Below, in pieces: positions 22,511-33,330 of a DNA stretch of 64,000 nucleotides (position 1 is the first letter of the stretch; each line of letters begins with the position of its first letter). The notes below the pieces were generated by a model. It did no database searches, was not told the DNA's origin, and was given only the letters and a program-made list of their open reading frames with translations. The stretch is taken from NCBI RefSeq assembly GCF_023065955.2, contig NW_026623008.1, positions 18,472,001-18,536,000 of the forward strand, read 5' to 3'. This DNA comes from Ursus arctos. Its lineage: Eukaryota > Chordata > Mammalia > Carnivora > Ursidae. A program made the position numbers and the translations under genes.

Positions 22511-22814
22511 GAGGAAGCTCAGAGGGGCTGTAACGGGGCTGCTGCCTGGGCAGGACTTGTGAGCGGAGGCTATATAGTCCTGCTTGAGGCCACCAGGGCA
22601 CTGTGTCCCTACACTGGCTGATGGCTCTGGTCTAACCCAGGGTGGGAAGGCAGGTGGGTCAGGTCTGGAAGATTCTGAAAGCTCTAACTCCCCCACCTCA
22701 GCTCTGAGTCCCCAGGGTTGCCATAGGGAAGGGGACATGGATTGGGATAATTCATGATGATAATTTATCAAATACTTGGTCCAATTACTAGTCTATTGCC
22801 TTATTTTTGTTTTA

Positions 22815-23225
22815 TTTTATTTATTTATTTATTTTTAAAAGATTTTTTTTTTTAAAGATTTTATTTATTTGGCAGAGATAGAGACAGCCAGAGAGAGAGG
22901 GAACACAAGCAGGGGGAGTGGGAGAGGAAGAAGCAGGCCCATAGCGGAGGAGCCTGATGTGGGGCTCGATCCCATAACGCCGGGATCACGCCCTGAGCCG
23001 AAGGCAGACGCTTAACCGCTGTGCCACCCAGGCGCCCCTATTTTTAAAAGATTTTATTTATTTATTTGACAGAGAGCGCACAAGCAGGGGGAGCAGCAGA
23101 GGGAGAGGGAGAAGCAGGCTCCCTGCTGATCAGGGAGCCCAACACAGGGCTCAATCCCAGGACCCTGGGATCATGACCTGAGCCAAAGGCAGATGCTTAA
23201 CTGACTGAGCCACCCAGGCACCGCA
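22815..23225 (-). mobile_element. Older SINEC, hosting a younger SINEC in its tail
   Basis: The outer element has head complement GAGCCACCCAGGCACC and body at 23039-23225, and its A-rich tail is split by the inner SINE. Its own TSD CTTATTTTTGTTTTA is intact at 22800-22814 and 23226-23240. Confidence 0.93.
22847..23038 (-). mobile_element. Young SINEC nested in an older SINEC
   Basis: It carries the young-subfamily body and head complement ending CAGGCGCCCC. The TSD TATTTTTAAAAGATTTT is at 22830-22846 and 23039-23055, inside the outer SINE tail. Confidence 0.95.
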
Positions 23226-23240
23226 CTTATTTTTGTTTTA

Positions 23241-23410
23241 AGGTCATTTTCACAACGGCTCTGCAGAGTAGGTGATGTTGGTCCCATTTTGTAGATGAGG
23301 AAACAGGCTCAGAGAAGTGAAGTGACTTGCCCCAGGCCACAGAGGCAGGAAAGGCCAGGGCCAGGATTTGAGGTGAGGCCCAACTCAACATCCCAGTGCT
23401 CTTTCTCTGT
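23241..23410 (-). repeat. MIR SINE
   Basis: TTTTGTAGATGAGGAAACAG, GAAGTGACTTGCCCCAGG and GCCAGGATTTGAGG follow reverse MIR order, directly beside the SINEC. Confidence 0.8.
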
Positions 23411-23761
23411 CACAGAGGCTCCCTTGTGCCAGTGTCGGCCTGATGTTTGGCAGAGACTGGGCTGGGGCCCAGAGGAAGGGTGGAACTTGTCTGAGGCCAC
23501 GCTGGAGACGGGCCAGACGCAGGTCCAGGCCTTTCTTCCTCTGCACAGAGCAGGGCTGAAGGGCAGCGCCAGATGCCTGTGTGTTTAGCAAACCCCAATT
23601 CTGAGGTCTGGAGCCTTCAGCTGCCCCTGCTGGTGTGGAGAAGGCAATACAGGCCGTCAGGCAGAGGCCTTGGGGCTGGCCTGAGGCATAGGCCTGAAGA
23701 GGGCCCGACAGTGAGGTGCGGTGCTTGGTCTCCTAGCAGACAGACCTCTGCCCTAAGCATG

Positions 23762-23783
23762 GCGCCCCTGGGTGGCTCAGTCA
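23762..23783 (+). repeat. 22-bp SINEC head-like sequence
   Basis: GGCGCCCCTGGGTGGCTCAG resembles the tRNA-Lys head of SINEC but stops before the rest of the element. It may be a truncated relic or a chance match. Confidence 0.35.
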
Positions 23784-23939
23784 GGGGAGGCCTCAGCTAG
23801 GGTGGGGATGCCAGGCCAGTGGTTCTGGCCCATGGTGATGTCCTGTGAGTATGGCCCTCAGTCCCAGCCCTGCAGATCCCCCCCACCCGCCCCCCCAGGC
23901 AGTAAAGGCCCCGTGCTATCCTGCTTCCACTGCCAAAGA

Positions 23940-24055
23940 AAGAACAGGAGAGAGAATGTCTCGAATGCTGTTTTATCGCAGTAAGTTTGTCGATTCAGCT
24001 CATTACATTTCATTAGAATTATTTAATTAGAATCTTAATAAAAGAGTAAAGCAGG
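23940..24055. promoter_or_regulatory. AT-rich TAAT-dense block, possible conserved element
   Basis: Several ATTA/AATTA cores lie within about 60 bp (CATTACATTTCATTAGAATT, then TTTAATTAGAATC), in otherwise GC-rich unique sequence. This would suit homeodomain binding; the idea comes from composition alone. Confidence 0.25.
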
Positions 24056-24244
24056 AAGGAGGCTGAGGAGCGGAGGTGGGGAAATCCGTGCTGAGCGTGT
24101 GAAGTAGACCCAGCTGGGGTGGTGGAGTGGCAGAGGGGCTGCTGGGACATTTGCCTGTAAAGTGAGGCAGGGGTCTGCATGCGCTGGGCCCGCTAGAGCA
24201 GGACCTGGCAGTGGGGGAGGGGAGCGCATGGAGGGCCCAGGGCT

Positions 24245-24830
24245 GGGCTCTCACCAAGTGGCCCCTGCGTGCCAGGTCTGCACTGAGGACACTGGGTATG
24301 TCGGGGCGTGGGGGGAATAGGACCCATTTCCTGCCCTCCAGGGAAACAGACAAGAAGCCAGACAGTTACAACGCCCAGTGCTCGGGGCTCCGATGGGGGA
24401 GGCAGAGGTTGCTGGGCCAGCCATAGAGAGGGCGTTAGCCTGGCATGGGGTTAGAAAGCTTTCTAGAACAGGGATGCCTTTGGCGACACCTGAACACTGA
24501 CTTGGAGTTGACGCGGAGGGGAAGGGCTTTAAGGTTTGAAGAGAAGGCAATGAGTTTGAGGTTCCTGTGGGCATTTCAGGGGCAGGTTGGAATGGAGTTT
24601 CGGAGCCAGGACCTGGAGCCAGGTAGCTGCTTCCGCATCCCAGTGCCACCACTGTGGTCTCTGGCAAGTTATGCCACCCCTCTGGGCCTCGTTTTCCTTA
24701 TCTGTGGATGGGGGCATGGACAGCACCCGCCTCACACAGGCTCTTCTGTGGTTAGATGAGCTGATACATGTCAGGCACTCAGAATGGCAGCTGGCACGTG
24801 GCCAACACTATGTGCTTTAGCTGTTAGGAT
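24245..24830 (+). repeat. L2 fragment followed by MIR
   Basis: L2-like at about 24245-24560 (TGCGTGCCAGGTCTGCACTG, TGCCCTCCAGGGAAACAGAC). MIR at about 24600-24830 (CTCTGGCAAGTTATGCCACC, TTTCCTTATCTGTGGATGG, GAGCTGATACATGTCAGGCA). Confidence 0.75.
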
Positions 24831-25724
24831 TGTCGTTCTTATCGCCTGAGTGCAGACGTCCAGTTGTGATCAGTTACACATGGTTGGGCGGGGACTAGCT
24901 CTGGTAGTGGTCAGGGAAGCCGTGGGTGTGGCTGGACACCCTAAGAGGGTGTGGTGGGTACTCGTCTTGCCACTCGTCCTCTCCAGTCCTTTCCTCATTC
25001 CCCGAAGGACCCATTTTGTTCAGAGCTCTGCCCTCAACACAGCCCATGCTCTTCAGGGCAGCTGAGCCCACACTCCAGCTCCGGAGAGGGATCTGGTGAG
25101 ACTCAGCCAGTCGGGTCGTAGCATTCCATCTGGTGCTGGAGCTCAGTGAGGCTGAAAAGCCGACCTGGTTCCACGGTCAGGGGAGAGAGATCCTCTCTCC
25201 CTCTGTCACTCATCCTCTCCCTCTTTGGTACAAACACAAAGAAGCCGGTGGCCGCCTTGCTACCCTTCAGGGCACCAGACCTAGCAGGAAGCCAGTCGTG
25301 GGCTGGTATACCAGCTCTCCCCCTTAAAAAAAGAAGGTGCTGATTGGTAGCGGGTTGCAGATTTCCATGGTGTAAATATCCCCTCCGTGGCCACTTTTAA
25401 GCTGCCAACAGAGCATCACTGAACGCACAGAGTGCGTGCAATCAGCTCTGCAAGCCAGAGTGAGCCGGCTCCAGCCCCTCTGGTTGAAGCCAACCCCGAG
25501 GAAGGTGGAGCTGAGAGAACAGTGCTGGGAGCTGCTGGGAGCTGTGCCATGCCCAGGGGCCCACCTGCCCCGGGCCTCCACTTTCCCAGGGTGTTCAGCC
25601 ACTTGCGGCCAAGTGCACCCCCCATGCTGCGACGTGGACCGGGAAGAGAAGAGGTCCCAGGAGCAGCCTTGACTCCTCAGCATCGGCGCAGCGGAGGGAG
25701 AGGAGGCTGGGCGCTCAGCCGCCA

Positions 25725-26060
25725 GTGTAACTCGGCCAGGCAAAGGATCACGTTTGCATTTAGTTTTCCTCAAACTTCATCCTGCTGCAGTAAAAGATAA
25801 GAGAATTTCTAGCCCCGCTGTAAAAAACTTCCTAGGCTCCAGTCCATGCCTTGAGCCAAGAGTGCAGGGATTAAAGCTGTTATTCTTTTAATTGTCCTGT
25901 GTCATGGAAGCAGCCACCCATCTTTAAAATCTTCGTGCCATTCATGTGTTCAATGGCAGTAGCAATTGAGGCCCTCCAAGCTTTGCCTTCAGTGGCACTT
26001 TTTTCCAGATGGCCACAGGCCATAATGTAATTCATTAATTTAATTTAATTAGCTGTTTCA
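25725..26060. promoter_or_regulatory. AT-rich single-copy block, possible conserved element
   Basis: About 330 bp of unique sequence with TTTGCAT at about 25754, TCTTTTAATTGTCCTG, GCAGTAGCAATTGAGG and the TAAT-rich run around 26020-26052. It has no repeat signature and differs sharply in composition from its flanks. Enhancer candidate by inference. Confidence 0.35.
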
Positions 26061-26182
26061 CCACTACATACCACAGCCTGCTAGATTCCCATCCCTGGAT
26101 ACTAACTGGATTTTCGCTACCTTTAGTCTCAGCTAGACCAAATAATCATTTCCCCCATTTCCCTGCGGGTGTGTTGTCTGAA

Positions 26183-26816
26183 CCCCCCCCCCCCCCCAAA
26201 AGACCAATTTCCAAACCAGTCAAATTCCCCGGTGGAAAACAATGGAGACTGACACTCACTAATTGAAGCAGGACATGAATTTGTTGGAAGGACACCAACC
26301 TGGTTCAGGGAAGGGGCAGATGTAGAAGGAGGCTCGCAGCTCAAGACGCATCCAAGGGCCCGGAGAGGAGCTTCGTGATTCCGGTGCTGCTGCCAGGGCC
26401 ACCAGACGTCACGGCCTGGGCACGGCTGCTGTCCCCCACAAATGATCTGCACTGTCCTCTGTACCACCTTAGTCATCCCTGAATTCAGGGCAGGCTCCTG
26501 ACTGACGGACCCTGTGAGGCTCAGCCTCTACACTGGGAGGACAGCCGCCTCTGTAAGGTTCCCCCCCAGGAGATAGTCCCACAAACAAGAAAGGGGTTTG
26601 AATGCTGAGCGGGGGGGGGGGGGGATCGCATAAAACAGCAAACGTTACCCTTGGCTAGGCACCTTGCTAGCATTTTTGCCTGCCTTTCCTCAATGGAATC
26701 TTTCACAATTATCTTCCGAAGGGTGTTACTTTTATCAACCTCACTTTGTAGCTGGGGAAGCAAGCTCTGAGTTTCTCCATCAGTAAGAAACCCAGAGTTT
26801 GCGGGGGGGGGGGGGG
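26183..26816. repeat. Three G/C homopolymers
   Basis: C15 at 26183-26197, G14 at 26611-26624 and G14 at 26803-26816. Exact lengths may be unreliable in any assembly. Confidence 0.85.
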
Positions 26817-27242
26817 TGGTCCTCTGAGGACCAGGCTGTGCATCATGGATGTCAGACATTTCAGAGCCAGGCTCTTGGAGGGGTTGTCCTGAATTTAGGC
26901 CAGCCTTGGTCTTTGGGTCTTGCACAGGCAGAAGGAGCCTGCCAGGTCTGAGTGCTTCCTAATTCTAGACACTTCTGCTGTTGGCTTGCCTGGGGCAGGT
27001 TCTGGACCAAGGTGGCACCATCCCGGGGGCTGTGACAGACACAGCTGAGCCAGAGGGCTTCCCTCCCAAAGCAAATGGTGTATCAGGAGCCTGTGCTCTA
27101 TGTCAGGCCTCAGGATGGGGGCAGGCTGTCAGGAAGCTGGTACGCACTGCTGTGTAAACTGAGAGACGCTGGCTTCTGAGAAACAGGCGTGAGCCCCTAA
27201 CCCTGTGAGTGAGAAGAGGAGAGGGTATCTGAGAAAGAGAAG

Positions 27243-27463
27243 GGGCACCTGGGGGGCTCTGTCGGTTAAGCCTCCGACTCTTGATTTTGGCTCAGGTCCC
27301 GACCTCAGGGTCATGAGCCCGAGCCTCGCATCGGGGTCTGCACTCAGTGCGGAGTCTGCTTGACATTCTCTCCCTCACTCTCTCCCTCTTCCCCTTCCCC
27401 TACTTGCACTCTAAATCAATCAATCGACCAATCAATGAATCTCAAAAAAAAAAAAAAATAGAA
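27243..27463 (+). mobile_element. SINEC, older copy
   Basis: Forward: GGGCACCTGGGGGGCTCTGT head, GTCGGTTAAGCCTCCGACTC, then a pyrimidine-rich segment and a poly-A tail at about 27446-27460. It belongs to the Lys-tRNA SINE lineage but not the young subfamily. Confidence 0.93.
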
Positions 27464-28099
27464 GCCAGCCAGAGCCCAAGCATTGACACAGGGGCCTCCT
27501 GCTGGTGGCGCAGGTCTCCCCCATCTGAGGAGCTCTCCCTCCTTAGACTGGGGGATCCTTCCAGTGGCGTGACATCTCTTTTGGCTCTCAGGAGGTTGTG
27601 TGTGCAGGGTTGGACTGGGGCACCTAAGGATGGGATGTCTCTTCCCTCAGACTAGGCTAGGCTAAGTCTAGGTCCGTGTCAGCAAAGCCAGATTGGAACT
27701 AACAGAACTGGATGGAACCTGATCACCTCGAAGGGGAAACTGAGACCCAGAGAGGGGCAGGCACCTGCTGAGTTCATCTCCCAGAGAGCCCCTGACCAGG
27801 ACAGTATCCCAGGACTCCTGCCTCCCAGCCAGGAGGAATTAGGGTGACAGCGTGAGGTATGGCCTGAGGAATGTAGCTCCCAGAGCCAGGCAGGAGGAGG
27901 CAGCCCTATGGGGACCTGGGCTTGGCGCTGGGCTGACAACCCCACCCATTGGAAGTGCCTTTGGTTGTTCTGTCCTGTATGCCTGAGTCCTTGGCCAGCC
28001 TCCTGGGTGATTGCCTCATCCCACCGAGGCCAACAGATGTGCACAGCCAGAGGTGCGGCTGTCAGTGGAATCCAGCTCTGCGCATCACGGACCGGGGCC

Positions 28100-28345
28100 G
28101 CAGGAGATGGAAATCTGACTTTTGATCCTGGCTGCCCCCTTTCCCTGGTTGTGTGGCCCTCAGCAGGGCCATGGCCTCCCTGGGCCTCAGTTTCTTCTCT
28201 GTCTAATAGGGGAGGCTCTTCACTCTTTCCCCAGACGTCGACTGAGGACCCGTGATGTGTCCGGCTCTGTACCAGGCCCTGGGCACGAGCCAGACCCGGT
28301 GGTCCCTGCCTTCAAGGAGTTTATGCTCCACGGGGAGCTGACACT
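28100..28345 (+). repeat. MIR then L2 fragment
   Basis: MIR at about 28100-28215 (TTTGATCCTGGCTGCCCCC, GGGCCTCAGTTTCTTCTCTG). L2 at about 28225-28345 (TGTACCAGGCCCTGGGCACG, CCTGCCTTCAAGGAGTTTAT). Confidence 0.75.
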
Positions 28346-28565
28346 GAGCAGCTGTAGCCGGTTTGATGAGCTCCCTGGTTATAAGGGTATTAACAGGAAA
28401 CAGCTTCATTTTTCTCCAGTCACGGGCCCCAACTGATCAGTGGCAGATCCCAGGGTGTCGTGGTCACACTGTTATTACACGGCCATCTGTTGGAGATCCT
28501 AATCCCAGGGGCAATTCAAAGATTTCCCTTCGTTTGTCTCCAGGTGACAGACGTGTGGGACTTGG

Positions 28566-28567
<2 letters not shown>

Positions 28568-28608
<41 letters not shown>
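28568..28608. repeat. (TG)n microsatellite
   Basis: About 20 uninterrupted GT units after GGAGTGTGAG, followed by CACGCGCGCAGC. Confidence 0.95.
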
Positions 28609-28689
28609 ACGCGCGCAGCATGGGTTCTTCTCTGGTCCCCAGTATCTGGGAGTATTTGGGAGTATGTAGTCTTGTTCTGGGATACTTCC

Positions 28690-29240
28690 CTCCCCTGCCA
28701 TTTTTTTTTTTCAAATTTAGATTTAAATTTTTATTTGTTTAAAATCGCAGTAAAATGCACCTAAGATAAAAATCTATCATTTTAGCCACGTGGAAGCGTA
28801 CCGCCCCACAGCATCAAGCACACTCGCCGTTGTGCAACCGTCACCCCGTCCATCTCCAGAACTTTATCATCGGCCCCAAACAAATCCACCTCCATTCTTA
28901 AATAACAGCAGTATTGAGATATGATCCACATAACATACAATCCACCCGTGTAAAGTGCACACATGAATGGGGTTCAGTACAGTCGCAGAGTTGTGCAATC
29001 AACATTACAATCCACTTTCGAACATTTTCATCACCCCAAAAGGAAATCTCCTCTCCACTGGAAACCCTCCCCTACCGGCCCCCCACCTTAGCCAACTGCC
29101 AACCTACATTCCGTCCGTGGATCTGCCTGCTCTGCGCATTTCATATAAATGGAATCATCCAATATGTGGCCTTTTGAGTCTGGCTGTTTGCACTCAGCAC
29201 GATGGTTTTGATGTGTGGCCATGTGGTAGCTGGTGCTTCG
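28690..29240. repeat. L1M-type 3' fragment(s)
   Basis: The sequence resembles L1M 3' UTR, including AGTAAAATGCACCTAAGATA, TGTGCAACCGTCACCCCGTC and, in a second similar block, GTTGTGCAATCAACATTAC and ATAAATGGAATCATCCAATA. The repetition suggests two overlapping fragments or an internal duplication. Confidence 0.75.
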
Positions 29241-29984
29241 TTCCCCCTTCTCTGTTGTTAAGGCACAGATGTCGAGGGAATCAAGGCTCAGGAGGCCACA
29301 TCTCCTTGTTATCTACCATGGCTGGGCTCCTCCCTGCGAACTGATCCTGCCGGCTGCCGGTGCCCTCAGCGGGGCGGGTGTCTGAATGCTGGCTCTCTGC
29401 TGGGCTCGAGAGTGGGCTCTTTGGGGGTCCCATGGGAGCCCTGGCCTCCACAGTCCCCTGACGTGGATATCTGGCTCTTCCATAACCTCCTGTCCCCAGC
29501 TCCTGCCTGCAGCAGTCTGCCCCATGGTTCCTGTCTCGGGACCCTTGTGTGGTGGGATGCCTTCTTGGATCGGTACCTGAGATGGCACAAGCCCGGCTCT
29601 TTTCTGTGGCATCTACTGGCCCTCAGCAAGTGTCAGGCATGCAGGTTGCCCCCTGGCCAGTTCTTTCCAACCTACTGTTTCTCTCTGCTTCTCTCCTGCC
29701 CTGCTCAGGTGGGCCCAGAACAAGTCTGCCCCACCAGCAACTGTTTCCAGGAGGGAGATGCCAACCTCGCCTCCTAGCAGGGACCTTCTTACTTCCATAA
29801 TAACATGATCTTCCTGGCACCTCTCCCACAGGCTTAGTTGGGAGGGGTCCCTGCATGAAAAGGCGTCTGTCCTGTACCCTGCCCATTCTTTCTCTTATAC
29901 TGCCTTTCCCTGGAAGCCTGCGTGGGGTGGGATATGAGCGGGCTGCTGGTCAGTCTCAGAGACAAAAGACACCAGACTGGCAAG

Positions 29985-30440
29985 AGAAGTAAGGGTTTTG
30001 GTGCTACAAGTCTTGGGTTCTGGCCCCCACGCTGTCCCTCACTGGGCTGTGAGCCAGGATCAGTCCCTCCCCTCTTTGTCAGTTTCCTCCTTTGTCAAAT
30101 ACTCACCCTTCTTCCTCTTCCTCCTCTTCTTTGTCGTCTTCTTCTTCTTTTTCTTTTCTTTTTAAGATTTCATTTATTTATTTGCAGAGGGAGAGAGAGA
30201 GTGGGAGAGAGAACAAGCAGGCAGAGTGGCAGGCAGACAGAGAGGGAGAAGCAGGTTCCCCACTGAGCAGGGAGCCCGATGTGGGGCTCGATCCCAGGAC
30301 CCTGAGACCATGACCCGAGCCAAAGGCAGACACTTAACCAACTGAGCCACCCAGGCGCCCCAGATACTCACCCTTCTTAATTTATTTTATCTCCATTTTA
30401 CAGATGGCTCAGAGATGGGAAGCAAGGCAGTGGTGCCCAG
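29985..30440 (+). repeat. MIR interrupted by SINEC
   Basis: MIR pieces at about 29985-30113 (CAAGTCTTGGGTTCTGGCCC, GTTTCCTCCTTTGTCAAAT) and 30379-30440 (CTCCATTTTACAGATGGC) flank the SINE at 30114-30363. Confidence 0.65.
30114..30363 (-). mobile_element. SINEC with long pyrimidine tail
   Basis: Antisense, with a (CTT/CCT)-rich tail at 30114-30160 before the body, and head complement ending CCACCCAGGCGCCCC. The 15-bp TSD ATACTCACCCTTCTT is at 30099-30113 and 30364-30378. Confidence 0.95.
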
Positions 30441-31004
30441 GCCCCCCAGATCCAGCCCAGGGCTCTTTCCTCTACACCTGGTCATCACCCTCCCCGGGGT
30501 CTGCGTAGGGCCAGTCCCAGGAGACTCACGGTAGGCAGTCAATGCAGAGGCCCAGATTTCCGTAGGCTGGTGGCACTGGGGCTCTCATGATAGTCAGGCT
30601 GGGGGAGTGCAGCCTAAGCCAATCCCCTTCCCTACACCCACCTCTGTGCCTTCCTGGGAGCTAACTCTGATTTCCCTGGGGCCCCCTCTGATCTGTGCAG
30701 ACCTCGCAAACACCAGACTTCAGCAGTGCCACAGCATTCCCAAGGGCCTCATACCTGGATCCCTGCTTCCCACATACTGCGTACCCGCGTGTGCTTGCCA
30801 ATGCCGGGCCGAGGGGGTGAGAGGGAGGGGGATGAGCTCGGGAATCTGGAGCACTGCACTGCAGGAGGGGCGGATCTTCAGCTGGGCTCTCCTCTCCTCA
30901 CTAGGCTTCTCCTGCCTACTCTCACCCTGGGCAGGTCTCAGGCTGAGAGGCTGGGAAGTCAGAAGCCTGACAGTCCTCAGTCCCTCTCAGACAGATTCCC
31001 ATCC

Positions 31005-31430
31005 CTGAGCCCCAGCCCAAGGTTTAACCCTGACTCTGTTTCCAGGCCAAGACCCAAACCTGCCCTAGACCTCCGTGCTAAGTCCCAATCATAGTCCCTA
31101 GACTGAGCCCTGGACCTTGTTCCAGACTGGGCCCTGGCCTTATTCTAAGACTGAGCCCCCATCTTTTTTACAGACTGTTCTTTGACCCCAGTTCCAGGCT
31201 GAGCTCTGACCCAATTCCAGACCATTCCCTGACCCTGGTTCCAGGTTGAGCCCTTATTATAGATGAAGCTCTAAACCTAATCCCCAACTAAATCTTGGCT
31301 CTGGTCAGAAATTCAATCATTACCCAGCCCTAACTTCAGTCCCGACCTCTGTCCTTGGCTGAACTGTGACCGTGGCCACAGACTGATCTTAAATTTCCAA
31401 ACAACAAGTCAACCCTTGACCTGAAACCTA
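31005..31430. repeat. Degenerate minisatellite, unit about 24 bp
   Basis: At least eight diverged units of the form TTCCAGACTGAGCCCTGACC follow one another between about 31095 and 31310, with weaker copies on both sides to about 31005 and 31430. Unit lengths run about 20-26 bp. It is not a known interspersed repeat to me and has no open frame along its length. Confidence 0.7.
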
Positions 31431-31629
31431 ACCTAAGAGGGAGCCAGGATCCCTTCAGACGGCAGAATCGGTGCTGGAAACTAGAGGGAGTATTAGTGTT
31501 TCACGGGGCACAGCTGTAGGCACTGTGTGTGCAGGCATGGAGGGGAGAACCGAGACCGGCAGCAGCCATCTCAGAGAAGAGAAGAGACTGACAAGGACTG
31601 GCATCCAAATAGGAGGGGTCTGGGAGGGC

Positions 31630-31930
31630 TCTGGAATTGAGGCACAACCCTGATTCTAATCCGGGCTCTCTCATGTGTTGTAACCCTACTTTGGGCGAGT
31701 CCCCTGGCCTCAGTGAGGTGGTTTCTTCATCTTAAAATGGACCCACTGCTTTCCTCATGGGTTGTGTAGCTCCTTGAGAGCACTGTTGTCCATCTTGCCT
31801 TTCGGGGTCTTATATACTGTCTCCTTTGCCTGAACAGCTATTCTTTCCTTGCTCACCCCTGCACTCCCAAGGTGAAATACCCCTTCCTCTAGGAAGTCTT
31901 CCTGAAGCTCCTTGTGGTGGATGTAAGATG
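31630..31930. repeat. MIR (+) followed by L2 fragment (-)
   Basis: MIR at about 31630-31760 (CCCTGATTCTAATCCGGGCT, CTTCATCTTAAAATGGAC). L2 reverse at about 31760-31930 (CTCCTTGAGAGCACTGTTG, CTCTAGGAAGTCTTCCTGAA). Confidence 0.65.
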
Positions 31931-33330
31931 CACCACGCAGATCGCCCTTCGGTGAAAGACTTGGTGTCCTGGGTCTGGGGTGCTGCCCACAGACAGCCTG
32001 CACACTTCAGCCACCACCCCGTTCAGGGCTGCCCATGTCTGGTGACTGCTCAGTGAGCACTGGCGGAGAGGAGAATCAGAGGACTCCTCCCAGCCCTCTC
32101 AACCAACCCAGGGCAACTGCGAAGAGCTGTTCTCACTCCAGTGCTCCCCTAGGGGCAGCTGAGGTCCTTGGACCAGTCCTGGGGTCTCCCCTTTCCTCCC
32201 ACCTGGTTTCCTTCCCCTCTCTTCCATGGGTGTTGATCTCAGAACACTAATACACACCTACATGCTGACCTCCGTCTAAATTTCTGCCTCCAGAGAACCC
32301 AGCCTGTGACACCCCTAGTCCAAGTCCTGAGTCACTCCCACGACATGTGGTCATCTCCTTTGTAATGCTCACAACAATTTAGGGCACCTGTCTACTTTCA
32401 CTAGAGTTCTTGTGCAAGGCGGCCGTGCACACACAGCACTAGCTCCCCTCGGGGCAGGTTGAGAGCACCAGGGAGGAACTGAGAGGCAGAGTAGTAGGGT
32501 GTCCGCAGCCCCTCGAACTCTCAACACGCTCAGTGTGGCCCTCAGCATGGCCAGTGTTCCAGCAGAGAGGAGCCCACCGCAGCCAGTGGGCCGGTCGTGC
32601 AACAGGCTCCAGGAAAAAGGACCTACCCATCACTCTTGGGCTCAGAGGGACGAGGGCACACGCAATTTCTCTAAGTAATAAGAAATACATTGAGGGATGT
32701 GTGGCCATGAGCCGCTCCCCGAGGACTCAGGGAGAGCCTCGAAGGTGTTGGCATGCAGGATCACCAGTATTTGCCAAAGCGGACATGGGCGGCTCCTGGC
32801 AGACGGGCCTGGTCCAGCCAAGCCAGCTCTCTGCTAAGCTACCAAAAGTGAGAGGGAAGTCGGGCCCTGCCAGAGTGCCCCAGGGTTGTCTCTCATAACA
32901 GTAGACACCTCGTGAGGGTAGGAGCTGAGTCTGTCTTGTTCCCTGCTCAATAAATTGTTTGGGTGCCGTATGGATAAATAAACACAGATCAGTAGATAAG
33001 GGACGGAAAAGCAACGTACAAACCTGAAGCATGATGCAAGGTGGAGGATCATGGGGGGGAAATGCTCCTTCCAAGGAGCATTCCTTAGGAAGGGCAAAGG
33101 GGAAAAAAAGGTCTATTAATAGACCCGATTAATAAACATTCAGCCAAGGTAAATGTTAACAGGAAGTACCTCTACAAATGTTGGCGGTCTCTCCCGCAGG
33201 GCTCAGGGTAGGCTGGCATGCGGGCAAAGAAGGCATCCTCCCTTCTGTTTGCTCAAGGCAGCCTCATTCCTAGGGCAGCCTGCCCCCTGAGTCCCAGAGT
33301 GGGGGCCACTGTCCAGGCTTGCTGCCTCCT
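31930..33330. other. Intergenic stretch without gene
   Basis: About 1.4 kb with no recognised repeat or gene. It contains the palindrome cluster at 33061-33125. Confidence 0.5.
33061..33125. repeat. Cluster of short palindromes
   Basis: AATGCTCCTT-CC-AAGGAGCATT at 33061-33082 is a perfect 10-bp inverted repeat. TTCCTTAGGAA at 33081-33091 is palindromic about its centre. GGTCTATTAATAGACC at 33110-33125 is a perfect 16-bp palindrome. Confidence 0.9.

Larger units (their letters stand above)
24830..27240. other. Intergenic stretch with few recognisable repeats
   Basis: 24830-25725 and 26060-27240 contain no gene or clear interspersed repeat. The notable content is the AT-rich block at 25725-26060 and three G/C homopolymers, listed separately. 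Confidence 0.55.

Noticed and set aside
28967..29344. 125-residue plus-strand frame
   Set aside because: It lies within L1M 3' UTR-like sequence and has no protein similarity that I recognise.
31005..31430. Possible CRISPR-like array of short repeats
   Set aside because: Repeats are strongly diverged, contiguous and without unique spacers, and the genome is mammalian; a decayed minisatellite fits better.
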